NCBI GenBank assembly: GCA_963778225.1
Contig: CAVZTR010000004.1
Span: forward strand, 1-64,000
Direction: 5' to 3'
From: JAGVSR01 sp963778225
Lineage (GTDB): Bacteria; Pseudomonadota; Alphaproteobacteria; Rhizobiales; Hyphomicrobiaceae
Length of the DNA: 64,000 nt
Shown: positions 1 to 7,985 of the stretch, one piece after another
Layout of the letters: every line of letters begins with the position of its first letter
Numbering within the stretch: position 1 is the stretch's first letter
The notes under the pieces: model-generated
What the model was told of the DNA's origin: nothing
The model's input: only the letters and a program-made list of their open reading frames with translations
Databases searched by the model: none
Translations under genes and position numbers: made by a program

Positions 1-4
1 TGCC

Positions 5-487
5 TCACTCATCTCCTTCCAGGAACTCACCCTTGTCAGCGGTGCGGTGGCACGCGATGCAGTTGGCTCTGGATTTGATCTTCGGGTCACTAAAGCGACT
101 CGCCGCGATTTCGTCGTGCTCCCGCTTCCAGTACGGTGTTTCTGTGATCCGAAGCGGAACGGTGTCGGCGCCGAGTCCCTTGGTGAAACGGGCTCCCCCC
201 TTTGTGGCAGGGGCATCGGCTGCATGTGCCGCGAGATAGGTCGCTATATCGTCCTGCACTGCTTGGTCGAGGGTGGCATTCTCGCCGAAATGATTGGCAA
301 GGTCGCCCATCATCTTGGTCCACGATCGGCTGGGCAGCATCTGGGGCGGGAAGGCAATATGGCATCCGCCGCATTCCTTGACTGTTGCAGCATGGTCGAT
401 AGTGGCAACCTTTACCCCTTCGTCGGCACGGAGCCCAGATAGGCCGAATGTGAAGACTATCGTCGAAAGCAAGATGAGGCGCTTCAT
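5..487 (-). CDS. Periplasmic diheme cytochrome c (DHC family)
   Basis: A 160-residue protein starts with a Sec-type signal peptide and has two CxxCH heme sites, CGGCH at residues 39-43 and CIACH at 143-147. Spacing and length match the DHC family, the diheme partner of SHP cytochromes. It should carry electrons in the periplasm to or from the SHP protein encoded just upstream (497-928). The gap to that gene is only about 10 bases, so the two are probably co-transcribed, as the last genes of an operon starting near 2542. A paralogous DHC domain is fused to the b561 protein of the same operon, so this free copy looks like a duplicate. The family call is firm; the exact electron path is inference. 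Confidence 0.85.
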   Translation of the reverse strand: MKRLILLSTIVFTFGLSGLRADEGVKVATIDHAATVKECGGCHIAFPPQMLPSRSWTKMMGDLANHFGENATLDQAVQDDIATYLAAHAADAPATKGGARFTKGLGADTVPLRITETPYWKREHDEIAASRFSDPKIKSRANCIACHRTADKGEFLEGDE

Positions 488-496
488 GGCTTCCTC

Positions 497-928
497 CTAT
501 TTCCCTGAAAGGTACGTAATGAAATCGCCCTTCTCGACGGCGGTGCACTCACGCCCCAGCACGCTGTTGCAGTTGCGACCAAACCATTTGTTGACTTCAT
601 CGACCTTGGTGAAGCGGCTGGGGTTCTTCGACACGGCCATGGGCTCTATGCGCTTGCCAGCCCGCGTTTCACCGGCAGCTGTCGGATCCTGAGAATGGCA
701 CGAGGTGCATGACGGCGTATCGGGCTTTCCGCCCGTGTGCTTGGCTGCAAAGAAGGCCTGCCCACGCTCTGCGGAGAACCCGCCAAAAGCTGGATCAGCC
801 TTCTTCGCCTCTTCGGCGAGGGTGGCCAGAATGGCGTCCCGGGCAGGATCGGCTGCAGCAGGCAAAACCGTGATTGCAGTACTTAAACTCAATAGACTTA
901 TGAGGGCGATCTTGCGTGACTTGTTCAT
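497..928 (-). CDS. shp: SHP-type high-spin cytochrome c (DUF1924)
   Basis: The 143-residue product has a signal peptide, one heme site (CTSCH, residues 74-78) and a Cys pair at 120 and 128 that could form the disulfide known in SHP. Asn102 in a KNPxRF context is a candidate for the removable Asn heme ligand that defines the family; this residue match is my inference. Family members bind oxygen or nitric oxide when reduced. The start at 928 follows an AGAGGT-type ribosome site; an upstream in-frame start at 952 is less likely because it puts eight residues before the signal peptide. Neighbours are a b561-diheme fusion and a free diheme cytochrome, the usual SHP partners. Confidence 0.85.
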   Translation of the reverse strand: MNKSRKIALISLLSLSTAITVLPAAADPARDAILATLAEEAKKADPAFGGFSAERGQAFFAAKHTGGKPDTPSCTSCHSQDPTAAGETRAGKRIEPMAVSKNPSRFTKVDEVNKWFGRNCNSVLGRECTAVEKGDFITYLSGK

Positions 929-1040
929 CTCTGCACCTCTCAAACTCGTCAATATCGGCTCTGGTTCGACCTGCGGTTCTTGTTCGATCGCGTGTCCCTA
1001 GTCCTTGTCAGTTGACGGTTGACTGACGTTTGGATGCCGT

Positions 1041-2198
1041 TCAGGGCCGTGAGGCCTTTGGCACCTCAATCTTCTGATCATCGAAGCGGCCGGTGTCAGC
1101 GTCCTTATGGCAGGCAGTGCAGTTGCTCGATGATTTGACGGCGGCTGACTGAAAGATTTTAGGATCGATCTGGCGGTGTTTTGCAACCCAGTAGGATGTC
1201 TTCGTTATCTGCATAGGATCCGAAGCTGAAACCAACCTGAACCGGTTTGCAGCTTCAGTGTCCCAAGATTCCGCGGAATAGGCGGTTAAGTAACGCGCAA
1301 TCTCGTCCTTCTTGTCGGCAGGCAAGCTCGCATCCTCGCCGAAATGTTCGTCCAATTTGGCAAGCAGTTGCTCCCATGACGTCTTCGGCAAGAGGCTGGG
1401 GTGGAACGACCAATGACACGCGCCGCACTCGCTGCGATATGTTGCATTTTCTGGCATGATCGGAATGCCAAGTGGCGGCATGCGCGAAAGCCCGTAGAGC
1501 GTTGCACTTGAAAGCGACGCGATGAAGAGCATTACCACTCCAGCTGCGAGCGGGCGCGCGGCGCGCGGCGTTGGTATCCTGAAGCCTCCTGGCAGTGGCA
1601 TACGGCCATCAATCATGCCGCGGGTCAGATTCACGTTCTGAAGCCAGCTTTCGACCAGAACACCCGCGATATGGATGGCGATCATCGCCAGAGCCGCGAA
1701 CGCTAGGAACTCATGCAACTCCTTCGCAGCATGGCCGACCTCGTAACTGACGATACCGGCAAAGGGCCCCTGCTTCTCCTCGCCCGCCTGCACCATCAGA
1801 CCTGTCGCAACAAGCCCCAGAAAGACGCCAAAAAACGCGAAGATCATCAAAGCGCCCACCGGGTTGTGCCCAACGTAGTGGGGTGGTCTGAGCAGTGCCA
1901 GTCCGCGCACGTACGCCCCAAGGTAGCGTGTCGAGCGGGCAAGGTTGATGAGGCGCGCGTATTCGGAGCCGAAGATACCCCAGACCAAGCGAAAAACGAG
2001 AAGGAGCACGATCGCATAGCCGGCAAATAGGTGCGTTCCCATCCACCATTCCGGGGCCAGGAAACCGGTGAGCATGGCGACGGCGACAGAGGCCACGAGC
2101 AGCCAATGAAACAGCCGCGTCGGCCCATCCCACACGCGCACCATCGGCGCGGGCTGGGAGCGCTCATCGCCGGCGACAGCGTGATTCTGCCCCGTCAT
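1041..2198 (-). CDS. Cytochrome b561 fused to a diheme cytochrome c
   Basis: The 385-residue protein has two parts. Residues about 20-185 form a four-helix cytochrome b561 / hydrogenase b-type domain with likely heme histidines at 31, 56, 162 and 176. After a fifth helix near 215-237, residues 250-385 are a diheme cytochrome c with CGACH at 258-262 and CTACH at 360-364, closely resembling the free protein at 5-487. It likely moves electrons from membrane quinol through b heme to its own c hemes and on to the SHP protein. Its start overlaps the stop of the upstream membrane protein by four bases, which suggests coupled translation. SHP operons usually have separate b561 and diheme genes, so the fusion is notable. 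Confidence 0.87.
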   Translation of the reverse strand: MTGQNHAVAGDERSQPAPMVRVWDGPTRLFHWLLVASVAVAMLTGFLAPEWWMGTHLFAGYAIVLLLVFRLVWGIFGSEYARLINLARSTRYLGAYVRGLALLRPPHYVGHNPVGALMIFAFFGVFLGLVATGLMVQAGEEKQGPFAGIVSYEVGHAAKELHEFLAFAALAMIAIHIAGVLVESWLQNVNLTRGMIDGRMPLPGGFRIPTPRAARPLAAGVVMLFIASLSSATLYGLSRMPPLGIPIMPENATYRSECGACHWSFHPSLLPKTSWEQLLAKLDEHFGEDASLPADKKDEIARYLTAYSAESWDTEAANRFRLVSASDPMQITKTSYWVAKHRQIDPKIFQSAAVKSSSNCTACHKDADTGRFDDQKIEVPKASRP

Positions 2199-2542
2199 GG
2201 CCGGCCACCCTGGGTCAAGTCAAAGCGCCACACGAACATGCCGAGCCAAGCCACAGCGGCAACCATTGAGATGCCGCCGACATTGACCAGTAGCGGGGGC
2301 ACGCCGAGCACGACCTGAGAGAGTATCCCGAGTGGGATGAGCGTGCCAGAAAGTGCGAGGCTGGCGATCCACTGGGCGGAACTCTGCTGCACAATCAGAA
2401 CGAGATGCTTGCCCACGGCATAGTCGGCGATCCATTGCTCCTTGCCGGGCGCAAAGTCGCGCAGATAGATGAGGAAGAAGCCGTAGACCCTGAGCCCGAC
2501 TAGAAAGAGGAGCCCTGTCGCGATGTTCGCTCGGCCTTTCAT
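2195..2542 (-). CDS. Small membrane protein heading the b561/SHP operon
   Basis: I do not recognise this 115-residue protein. It has three likely membrane helices (about residues 5-26, 55-80 and 88-108) and no heme-binding motif. The start at 2542 is chosen because GGGAG lies six bases before it; another in-frame ATG at 2566 has poorer support. It is the first gene of the b561-diheme / SHP / diheme operon, and its last codons overlap the next start. A role as an accessory or anchoring subunit of that redox chain is a guess from position only. Confidence 0.65.
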   Translation of the reverse strand: MKGRANIATGLLFLVGLRVYGFFLIYLRDFAPGKEQWIADYAVGKHLVLIVQQSSAQWIASLALSGTLIPLGILSQVVLGVPPLLVNVGGISMVAAVAWLGMFVWRFDLTQGGRP

Positions 2543-2639
2543 AGCGCGCTCCCGAGCCCCGCTCATGGGACAACCCTCAAGCTCGGCAAGACATGAGCAC
2601 TCAACAAGCGATCATGCCCTGCCTCAGCGTTGCAGCATC

Positions 2640-2894
2640 CTATTTCGCCTGCCCTTGTCCTTTGCCCGGGCCGGTGGTGTCGAGCGCGGTCTTGCACGCT
2701 GCCGAGACCTTGTCCTTGTTGGACTCGAGGCAGGCCCGGACGTCACCCTGCCCATGGTCCTTGCCGGCGCAGAGCTTCGGGATGTCGTCCTTGCAGGCGG
2801 CCGCCACGGGACCTCCCTGCGCTGAGGCGACACCTGTCAGAGAAAAGCTGGCAAGCATCGCTGCTGCAAGCGCTGTGAGTCGGGGGTACGTCAT
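2640..2894 (-). CDS. Small secreted Cys-rich repeat protein
   Basis: The 84-residue product has a signal peptide ending near residue 26 (GVASA-QG). One Cys-rich repeat follows, with cysteines at 34, 42, 55 and 67 in the spacing of the GLG1-type repeat found in many alphaproteobacterial small secreted proteins. Function is unknown. It lies between fccB and the b561 operon on the same strand, but gaps of about 174 and 98 bases suggest its own transcript. The protein at 7986-8870 carries a related N-terminal repeat. Confidence 0.7.
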   Translation of the reverse strand: MTYPRLTALAAAMLASFSLTGVASAQGGPVAAACKDDIPKLCAGKDHGQGDVRACLESNKDKVSAACKTALDTTGPGKGQGQAK

Positions 2895-2946
2895 GTAATG
2901 GGGTTCCTTGGTTCGAATTTAATGCGCCTACGACGTCAGAGAGCCC

Positions 2947-3009
2947 GACGTCATTGGGCGGACCTTGGTGCTGATTCGACACCAACGCGGACCAATGTCC
3001 AATGACATC
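2947..3009. repeat. Nested inverted repeats between fccB and the Cys-rich gene
   Basis: GACGTCATTGG at 2947-2957 faces CCAATGACATC at 2999-3009 (10 of 11 complementary). Inside it TTGGTG at 2965-2970 faces CACCAA at 2980-2985 around a nine-base loop. No T-run follows on either side, so a simple intrinsic terminator is unlikely. It could be an operator or an RNA fold in the leader of the Cys-rich gene. Confidence 0.5.
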
Positions 3010-3068
3010 AGTCAAGTGCTCAGATGTAGTCAATCACCGTCGCGAGGCACGTAAGGGTCGCTCTGTGC

Positions 3069-4316
3069 TCAGGCAAACGTGTCGGCCATGAGAGCGTCAA
3101 ACCACTGGCCCATGTCCTTGAAGTTGTCCGCGGTCCAGCTTGGCGACGCGGCAAGTGATTTCGGCACAGCCACCATCGATTTCGTCGCGGCATCAAACTG
3201 GAAGACGGCGTTGAGCCAGGTCGCCTCCGTGCGCGAGATGGTCGAATAGCAGGCGGAATTCGTGACGGGCGAGGGATCCGGCTGTCCACCGGAGAAGATC
3301 CGCACCAGGGCATCGGCACAGACTTTTGCCTCCTGGTTGGCAATGTGGCCGGCTTTGGGCTGAGTGGTCGCGCAGGAATCGCCGATCACATGCACGTTCG
3401 GCGCGGCCTTGCTGCCGTAGCTCAGCACATCGACAGGAGCGAAGCGCTCGTTGCTGCCGATTATGAGTCCAGAAGCTGCCACGAGAACCCCTGCGCGATG
3501 CGGCGGGATGACGTTGATGACGTCTCCATGAACCTGACCCGCATTCGTCGATAGCAGCATCTGCGCGGAATCAGCCGAGATGACCTCCACGCCGCTGCGG
3601 TACTCGATTACCTGGGCGTAGGGTCCTGAAAATGCGCGACCGAAAATGTCCTTCTCGACCGCGATTTCCGGATTGGCGTCCAGGAGGATGAGCTTGGCGC
3701 GCGGCTTGGTCGTCTTGAGCCAGTCCGCGATCAGGCAGGCACGCTCATAGGGACCCGGCGGGCACCGGTAAGGCGCCTTGGGAACGGTCAAGACGACGAC
3801 CCCATTCTCCGGCATTCCACCTAACTGCTTGGCCAAAAGGTCCGTCTGAGGGCCCGCCTTCCAAGCGTGAGGCATGCGGGTCTCATCGAGCCCGGGCACG
3901 CTTTCAAAGTCGATCCCAGGCGCCATCACGATACGGTCCGCGCTCAACTGTTTTCCGGACGTCAGCTTCACAGACACGCGGGCGGGATCAACTTCGGCAA
4001 CATCGTCGATGATGACCTCGACCCCATAGCGGTTGCGAAGTGTATCGTAGCCAAACGTGAGATTGGGGATCGTCCGCTGCCCTGTGAGCACGAGGCTGCT
4101 CATAATGCTCGAGACGTACTTGGCATTGCGTTCAACCAGCGTGACGGCCACGTCATCGCCCCACAGCCGCAAGTACTTGGCCACAGTCGCACCACCCATC
4201 CCGCCACCGATCACGATCACACGAGCCTTGGGCGTGATTGGCGGAGACAGCGCCCAACCGGAGCGCGGCAGCACCGTAAGGGTAACGGAGCCAATGAGAA
4301 AAGCTCGGCGGTTCAT
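3069..4316 (-). CDS. fccB: Flavocytochrome c sulfide dehydrogenase, flavoprotein subunit
   Basis: The 415-residue protein carries a twin-arginine signal (NRRAFL at residues 2-7), an FAD-binding GGGMGG motif at 37-42 and the FCSD C-terminal domain. The two redox-active cysteines of the family are present: Cys185 in YRCPPGPYER and Cys356 in NSACYST. It should oxidise sulfide to sulfur-level products in the periplasm and pass electrons to the cytochrome subunit encoded ten bases upstream. Length fits the family. The pairing with a single-heme partner and the Tat signal both support export as a folded complex. Confidence 0.93.
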   Translation of the reverse strand: MNRRAFLIGSVTLTVLPRSGWALSPPITPKARVIVIGGGMGGATVAKYLRLWGDDVAVTLVERNAKYVSSIMSSLVLTGQRTIPNLTFGYDTLRNRYGVEVIIDDVAEVDPARVSVKLTSGKQLSADRIVMAPGIDFESVPGLDETRMPHAWKAGPQTDLLAKQLGGMPENGVVVLTVPKAPYRCPPGPYERACLIADWLKTTKPRAKLILLDANPEIAVEKDIFGRAFSGPYAQVIEYRSGVEVISADSAQMLLSTNAGQVHGDVINVIPPHRAGVLVAASGLIIGSNERFAPVDVLSYGSKAAPNVHVIGDSCATTQPKAGHIANQEAKVCADALVRIFSGGQPDPSPVTNSACYSTISRTEATWLNAVFQFDAATKSMVAVPKSLAASPSWTADNFKDMGQWFDALMADTFA

Positions 4317-4326
4317 GACTGCCTCC

Positions 4327-4701
4327 TCACCGTTGTTGCGACAGCCACTCGACGAGGTCGCGCAACTGTTGCTCGGTGTACCCCATGGCGTGGTGGGTCA
4401 TGATGCCCTCTCCTTCGGCACCAGATTGGTACTTGTGCATCTTTCTGAGAAGCTTGCTGGCTGATTTTCCCGTCAGCCGGTCGAACCCTGGGGCCGCATC
4501 GGTCGTGCCATGACACTGCGCGCAGTTTGAAGCGAGAAGCCGCCCGGGCGGACTCACTGCACCTTGAGCCAGGCAAAGAGAATTCACGGCAATGAGGAGG
4601 CCGACGGCACCAGACGCAACTCCGACACACCGGATGACGTTGGTCCGACGACTGCGGATGCCTGAACGCAGGTCCGTGCTTCGGTCGCTATAGCACTCCA
4701 T
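4327..4701 (-). CDS. fccA: Monoheme cytochrome c, partner of FccB
   Basis: A 124-residue class I cytochrome c with a basic N-terminus, a hydrophobic segment (about residues 24-44) acting as signal peptide, and one heme site CAQCH at 60-64. Met101 or Met106 could be the distal ligand. It ends ten bases before fccB, so the two form an operon and this should be the electron acceptor of the sulfide dehydrogenase. Some flavocytochrome c enzymes use a diheme subunit; here only one heme site is visible. The start is uncertain because the N-terminus is longer than usual for a signal peptide. Confidence 0.85.
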   Translation of the reverse strand: MECYSDRSTDLRSGIRSRRTNVIRCVGVASGAVGLLIAVNSLCLAQGAVSPPGRLLASNCAQCHGTTDAAPGFDRLTGKSASKLLRKMHKYQSGAEGEGIMTHHAMGYTEQQLRDLVEWLSQQR

Positions 4702-4999
4702 CGGGCACCTCGCGTTTCATCACCGAAAAGCTCATCGCCCCCAGTTAAGTGGCCCGTGCCGTCGAGAGGCGTGACAACAAAGTTATCCTAGCTCTTCGAC
4801 CGGGAGTTGCCTTGACTTTTGTGAACGAGCGGGCCGCCAGCGAATTGCGCGAGATTTTTCTGCCTCTCTTGCTGAGCTGGAACGAAGGATTTCCGAACTA
4901 GCGACGTCTGTTGCTCGGGCAAAATCCAATGCCGATGGAGCTGTTCGTGATCTGGCGCAGGCCCGCGCTGACCTCAAAGCGATTGAGTAATTCCCTTGC
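4702..4999. other. Intergenic stretch with a coding-like remnant
   Basis: No convincing gene lies here. On the plus strand a frame ending at 4990 runs open from about 4776 and its last 40 codons read like a coiled coil (for example LAELERRISELATSVARAKS). It has no ATG, GTG or TTG start, so it may be the decayed end of a lost gene. The rest shows no clear signal beyond the likely fccA promoter. Confidence 0.3.
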
Positions 5000-5248
5000 T
5001 CATTTGTACGGCTCTGGCCAGCAGTGCGCCTTATGTTCACCGCAGGCCGTGCAGACGAGACGCTCGGAAATCGAGAGCAGCGGCGTGCCTTCGTCGAGAC
5101 CGTGAAAAGCAGCGAACGCCAAGGGCTCAACGATCTGCTCGTGACCACAGCCATTGCACCGGATCCAGATACGCTGCCCCAGTCTCGCGATATGCGAGAG
5201 CGTCACGCGCTTCCAAGCGTCATCCTTTGGGGTTTGGTGCCAGGACAT
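5000..5248 (-). CDS. Small zinc-ribbon protein
   Basis: The 82-residue protein has paired cysteines CNGC at 31-34 and CTAC at 66-69, plus Cys76 in a KAHCWPEPY tail, which is a treble-clef or zinc-ribbon arrangement. There is no signal peptide or membrane helix, so it is probably cytoplasmic. Similar small zinc-ribbon proteins of unknown function are common in Hyphomicrobiales. It stands alone, with the nearest same-strand gene over 100 bases upstream. Confidence 0.65.
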   Translation of the reverse strand: MSWHQTPKDDAWKRVTLSHIARLGQRIWIRCNGCGHEQIVEPLAFAAFHGLDEGTPLLSISERLVCTACGEHKAHCWPEPYK

Positions 5249-5363
5249 AGCGTTCTTCTGCGCTGATTTTTACGAAATATCGCGGGTCTCCCGACCTAGC
5301 CGTCGTCTTCCTCCTATCTGCATCAGTGGCAGATAAGCACCGAGATTGTGATTTGCGTCGCAA

Positions 5364-5936
5364 TCAAAATGACCGAACCGGCTCTGCCTTCTTTGCAGCT
5401 CCCGTATCATACCCCTTGGATCCGGATATGCGATCGGACAGCGCCAGCAGTACGGCGGAGACGACGAAGACGACATGAATGAGGACCAGCCAGAAGAGCG
5501 ACTTCTCGAACTCCGGCGTGATGGTCTTCAAGGCCATGAAGGCTTTCAAAAGATGGATCGCGGAAATCGCAACGATCGAGGAGAGAAGCTTCAGCTTGAG
5601 CGTCCCGAAGTCGACCGTACCCATCCACTCGGGCCAATCCTTGTGCGACGCGTGATCGATCTTGGAGACGAAATTCTCATACCCCGAGAAGATCACGATG
5701 ATCAGCAGCGAGCCCATCAGCGTGAGATCGACCAGCGCCAGGATGCCCAGAATCACGTCCGCCTCGGTGGCCATAAACGCGTTCGTCGCCAGATGAAAGA
5801 ACTCGGCCATGAACTTGATGAGCACGATGACGATCGAAAGACCTAGGCCGACGTAGAACGGCGCCATCAGCCAGCGGCTGGCAAAAATCGCATTCTCAAG
5901 CAGCCGCTCGAACGTCTTGGGGCTATCGTTAGACAT
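5364..5936 (-). CDS. YqhA family (UPF0114) membrane protein
   Basis: The 190-residue product has four predicted membrane helices and the family pattern, including the N-terminal FERLLENAIFASRWLMAP region and an SGYENFVS motif. The start at 5936 removes an unlikely polar N-terminal extension that would begin at 5999. UPF0114 proteins are inner-membrane proteins without a settled function. No operon partner is evident. Confidence 0.85.
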   Translation of the reverse strand: MSNDSPKTFERLLENAIFASRWLMAPFYVGLGLSIVIVLIKFMAEFFHLATNAFMATEADVILGILALVDLTLMGSLLIIVIFSGYENFVSKIDHASHKDWPEWMGTVDFGTLKLKLLSSIVAISAIHLLKAFMALKTITPEFEKSLFWLVLIHVVFVVSAVLLALSDRISGSKGYDTGAAKKAEPVRSF

Positions 5937-6130
5937 ACGGGATCCCAGGGATGACTTCCGCTCGTCGAGGTGTATGCACGTTGAGTTATCGGCTCGCAAG
6001 GAGCAGAATTATTGGTTAGGAAGTCGGTAGGTTACCCGACCCACTTCTGCCGCTTTCTCTAAGTTAGTCGGTGTGCCTCAGCGCGTGATTTTTGATCGTC
6101 GTGCATTCCACATGAAAAAGTGAGTCCTCA

Positions 6131-6352
6131 GTGATGCCCTTCCTCAACGCGGACGAGCGCGAGATGCTCTATCTTATTTCTAGTCATTCTGTCGTTCCGG
6201 TCCCGCTGTTCAAACCGGTCACAGATGACCTTGAGGCAAAGAGCCTGGTGGAACTGGATTGTCACGGCGTGTGGCGTCTCACCGAGCGTGGGGAGGCCTT
6301 GGTATCATCGACACGTGTGCCGACGGCTGCGCAGCGAGTGATCCCACATTGA
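6131..6352 (+). CDS. Small hypothetical protein, possible winged-helix fragment
   Basis: A 73-residue frame starting GTG-ATG at 6131/6134. The middle reads like a short winged-helix segment (a helix, then LVELDCHGVWRLTERGEALV resembling a beta wing), as in small alphaproteobacterial DNA-binding-like proteins. No membrane helix or signal. I do not recognise a family. Codon composition is consistent with a real gene but support is limited. Confidence 0.5.
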   Translation: MMPFLNADEREMLYLISSHSVVPVPLFKPVTDDLEAKSLVELDCHGVWRLTERGEALVSSTRVPTAAQRVIPH

Positions 6353-6565
6353 ACGGTCGATCCCCATGGTTCCCTGCGTGAGCGGGAGTGCCGTTTTCGC
6401 TGCTCACATGGGGACCGCGGCGATGATTTGCTGAACCTTATCGCTTGTCAGGCAAGAAATGTACGAGTGGCTTCGTGACGAAGGGACCGAATAACGTTAG
6501 CCTGTCGAAGCTTTAGGGTGCAGGTTGCGTGTGTTTTGAGGGGGCACACACAGGGGGACCGGCCC

Positions 6566-7054
6566 ATGTTTGGCTGGCAGCGCGACACCAAGACTACTCA
6601 ATCCGGTTCTCAAACTATTCCGGAGGTCTACAGCCTCGCGTCAGACTTCGCCTACGCGCGAAATCCATGGGTATTGCATCGCATTATCCAGGTTGCGGCG
6701 ACGCGCGTACTTGTAGATTTCCAGGGTCAGCCCCGCTCGCTGGATCGGGCCAGATTTGACCGAGACGGGTGGGTCTTCTCTTCAGGCGTGTGCTTCTATT
6801 CCGAAACGACCATGCGCTGGATCGCTGCCGAGTGGGCCTCATTAGGAGGAGCCGCAGCGGTGAAGCTCCGTCATTCACATGCCGACGATGAGCGCGACTT
6901 ACTGGGGCTCGGTCCAACTTACACACGCGCCGACGTCATGGCGTCTTTTCGACGACGGGCCTTTGAACTTCACCCCGATAACGGCGGCGATCCAAGAGCA
7001 TTTGGTCGTCTCGTCGAAGCCAGAACGCGCGCCTTGGCTCGCATCAGGCGCTGA
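6566..7054 (+). CDS. Protein with C-terminal J domain
   Basis: The 162-residue protein ends in a DnaJ-like domain (about residues 110-162) with the HPD motif at 136-138 in AFELHPDNGG. The N-terminal 100 residues are not familiar and hold no Gly/Phe or zinc region, so this is a type III J-protein that would stimulate an Hsp70 for a specific client. GGGGGACC lies seven bases before the ATG at 6566, which favours this start over one at 6518. J domains at the C-terminus like this are common in rhizobial small proteins. Confidence 0.7.
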   Translation: MFGWQRDTKTTQSGSQTIPEVYSLASDFAYARNPWVLHRIIQVAATRVLVDFQGQPRSLDRARFDRDGWVFSSGVCFYSETTMRWIAAEWASLGGAAAVKLRHSHADDERDLLGLGPTYTRADVMASFRRRAFELHPDNGGDPRAFGRLVEARTRALARIRR

Positions 7055-7085
7055 TTTTCGACCAGGACGATTGTGGAGACCGACG

Positions 7086-7478
7086 ATGAGGAAACTTCGC
7101 AGCTTTGAAGAATTCTGGCCGCATTACCTGCACGAGCACAGGGACCCTCGAACTCGGACCATGCACCTCACCGGAACAACGATCGCGGGCCTCATGATCT
7201 TCGCCTGGATGGCGACGGGCCATGAAAGTTATCTCGTGCTGGCGCTCGTCGGCAGCTACGGCCTTGCCTGGTTCTCACATCTTGTCGCCGGGTACAGCAG
7301 GTCGGCAACTTTCTGGCATCCCCTCTGGTCGCTTCGCGCCGATCTGCTGATGTACGTCAAGTGGCTCAACCGCACCCTCGACGACGACCTGAGACGCGCA
7401 GGCATCCGCGAACGTCGGGCGTACTCGCGAAAGAGCAGGAGTGGGACAAGATCCCTGGCGCGTGCCGGGGGAGACTGA
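7086..7478 (+). CDS. Mpo1-like (DUF962) family protein
   Basis: The 130-residue protein begins MRKLRSFEEFWPHYLHEHRD and shows the DUF962 N-terminal motif with conserved histidines (WPHYLHEHRDP, then MHLTGT), followed by two membrane helices (about residues 30-70). Yeast Mpo1 is an iron-dependent dioxygenase acting on 2-hydroxy fatty acids; whether bacterial members share this activity is not settled. The start at 7086 is preferred because an open frame extends upstream inside the preceding gene without family resemblance. The gap to the J-domain gene is 31 bases. Confidence 0.75.
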   Translation: MRKLRSFEEFWPHYLHEHRDPRTRTMHLTGTTIAGLMIFAWMATGHESYLVLALVGSYGLAWFSHLVAGYSRSATFWHPLWSLRADLLMYVKWLNRTLDDDLRRAGIRERRAYSRKSRSGTRSLARAGGD

Positions 7479-7528
7479 GGGGGCCATTGACCACAAGCGC
7501 CGGAGCAGAATTTTAACCTTCCAGAATC

Positions 7529-7660
7529 ATGATGATGCGACTGACTTGGGGTCGTCGCATGTATGAAAAGGAAAGAAAGCCCGTCATTTCGGTCCTGGTC
7601 GCAGCGACGCTTACCACCCTGGTGATCGTCGGTTCGCTCCTAACGACCGTGGGTGCCTGA
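7529..7660 (+). CDS. Possible 43-residue single-pass membrane protein
   Basis: An ATG-ATG-ATG start at 7529 leads to a 43-residue frame: a basic N-terminal half (GRRMYEKERKP) and one hydrophobic helix (VISVLVAATLTTLVIVGSLL). The topology is typical of small bacterial membrane proteins. No family is recognised and no strong ribosome site is visible. Confidence 0.4.
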   Translation: MMMRLTWGRRMYEKERKPVISVLVAATLTTLVIVGSLLTTVGA

Positions 7661-7985
7661 CGGTAGCCATGCGAGAAAAGCGGCACCGCAACTCAAATAG
7701 GCGGCCCCCGCGTCACCGAGCCGACGGCTCGCGATACTGATGACTGGTATGGTCATGCCATGAAAGTTCCCATCCCCGTCTAAAGAGCTGCACTGGCAAA
7801 CAAATCCTTAATGCCTTACAAGTAAGATCCTAGGCCGTTGCAGTCTGCGGATCTCACGCGCTGCGATCAATTCGCCGTCGCTCAAACCCGCACGGTGCGA
7901 TAACCACTTACGGCTAATGACTGTCGCCTCTGACACAAGGTCGTTTTCTCCAGCCAGTGGCTGGGTGAGGTAATCGGCTAAAATT
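7661..7985. other. Gene-free stretch
   Basis: About 325 bases with no supported gene. It contains a small hairpin CGAGCCGACGGCTCG near 7716-7730 and an imperfect palindrome around TGGTATGGTCATGCCA near 7746-7761. These could end the upstream transcript, but no T-run follows either. Confidence 0.4.

Noticed and set aside
4783..5154. A minus-strand frame overlapping the zinc-ribbon gene
   Set aside because: Arg/Ser-rich composition typical of a wrong frame; the zinc-ribbon frame has ordered cysteine pairs.
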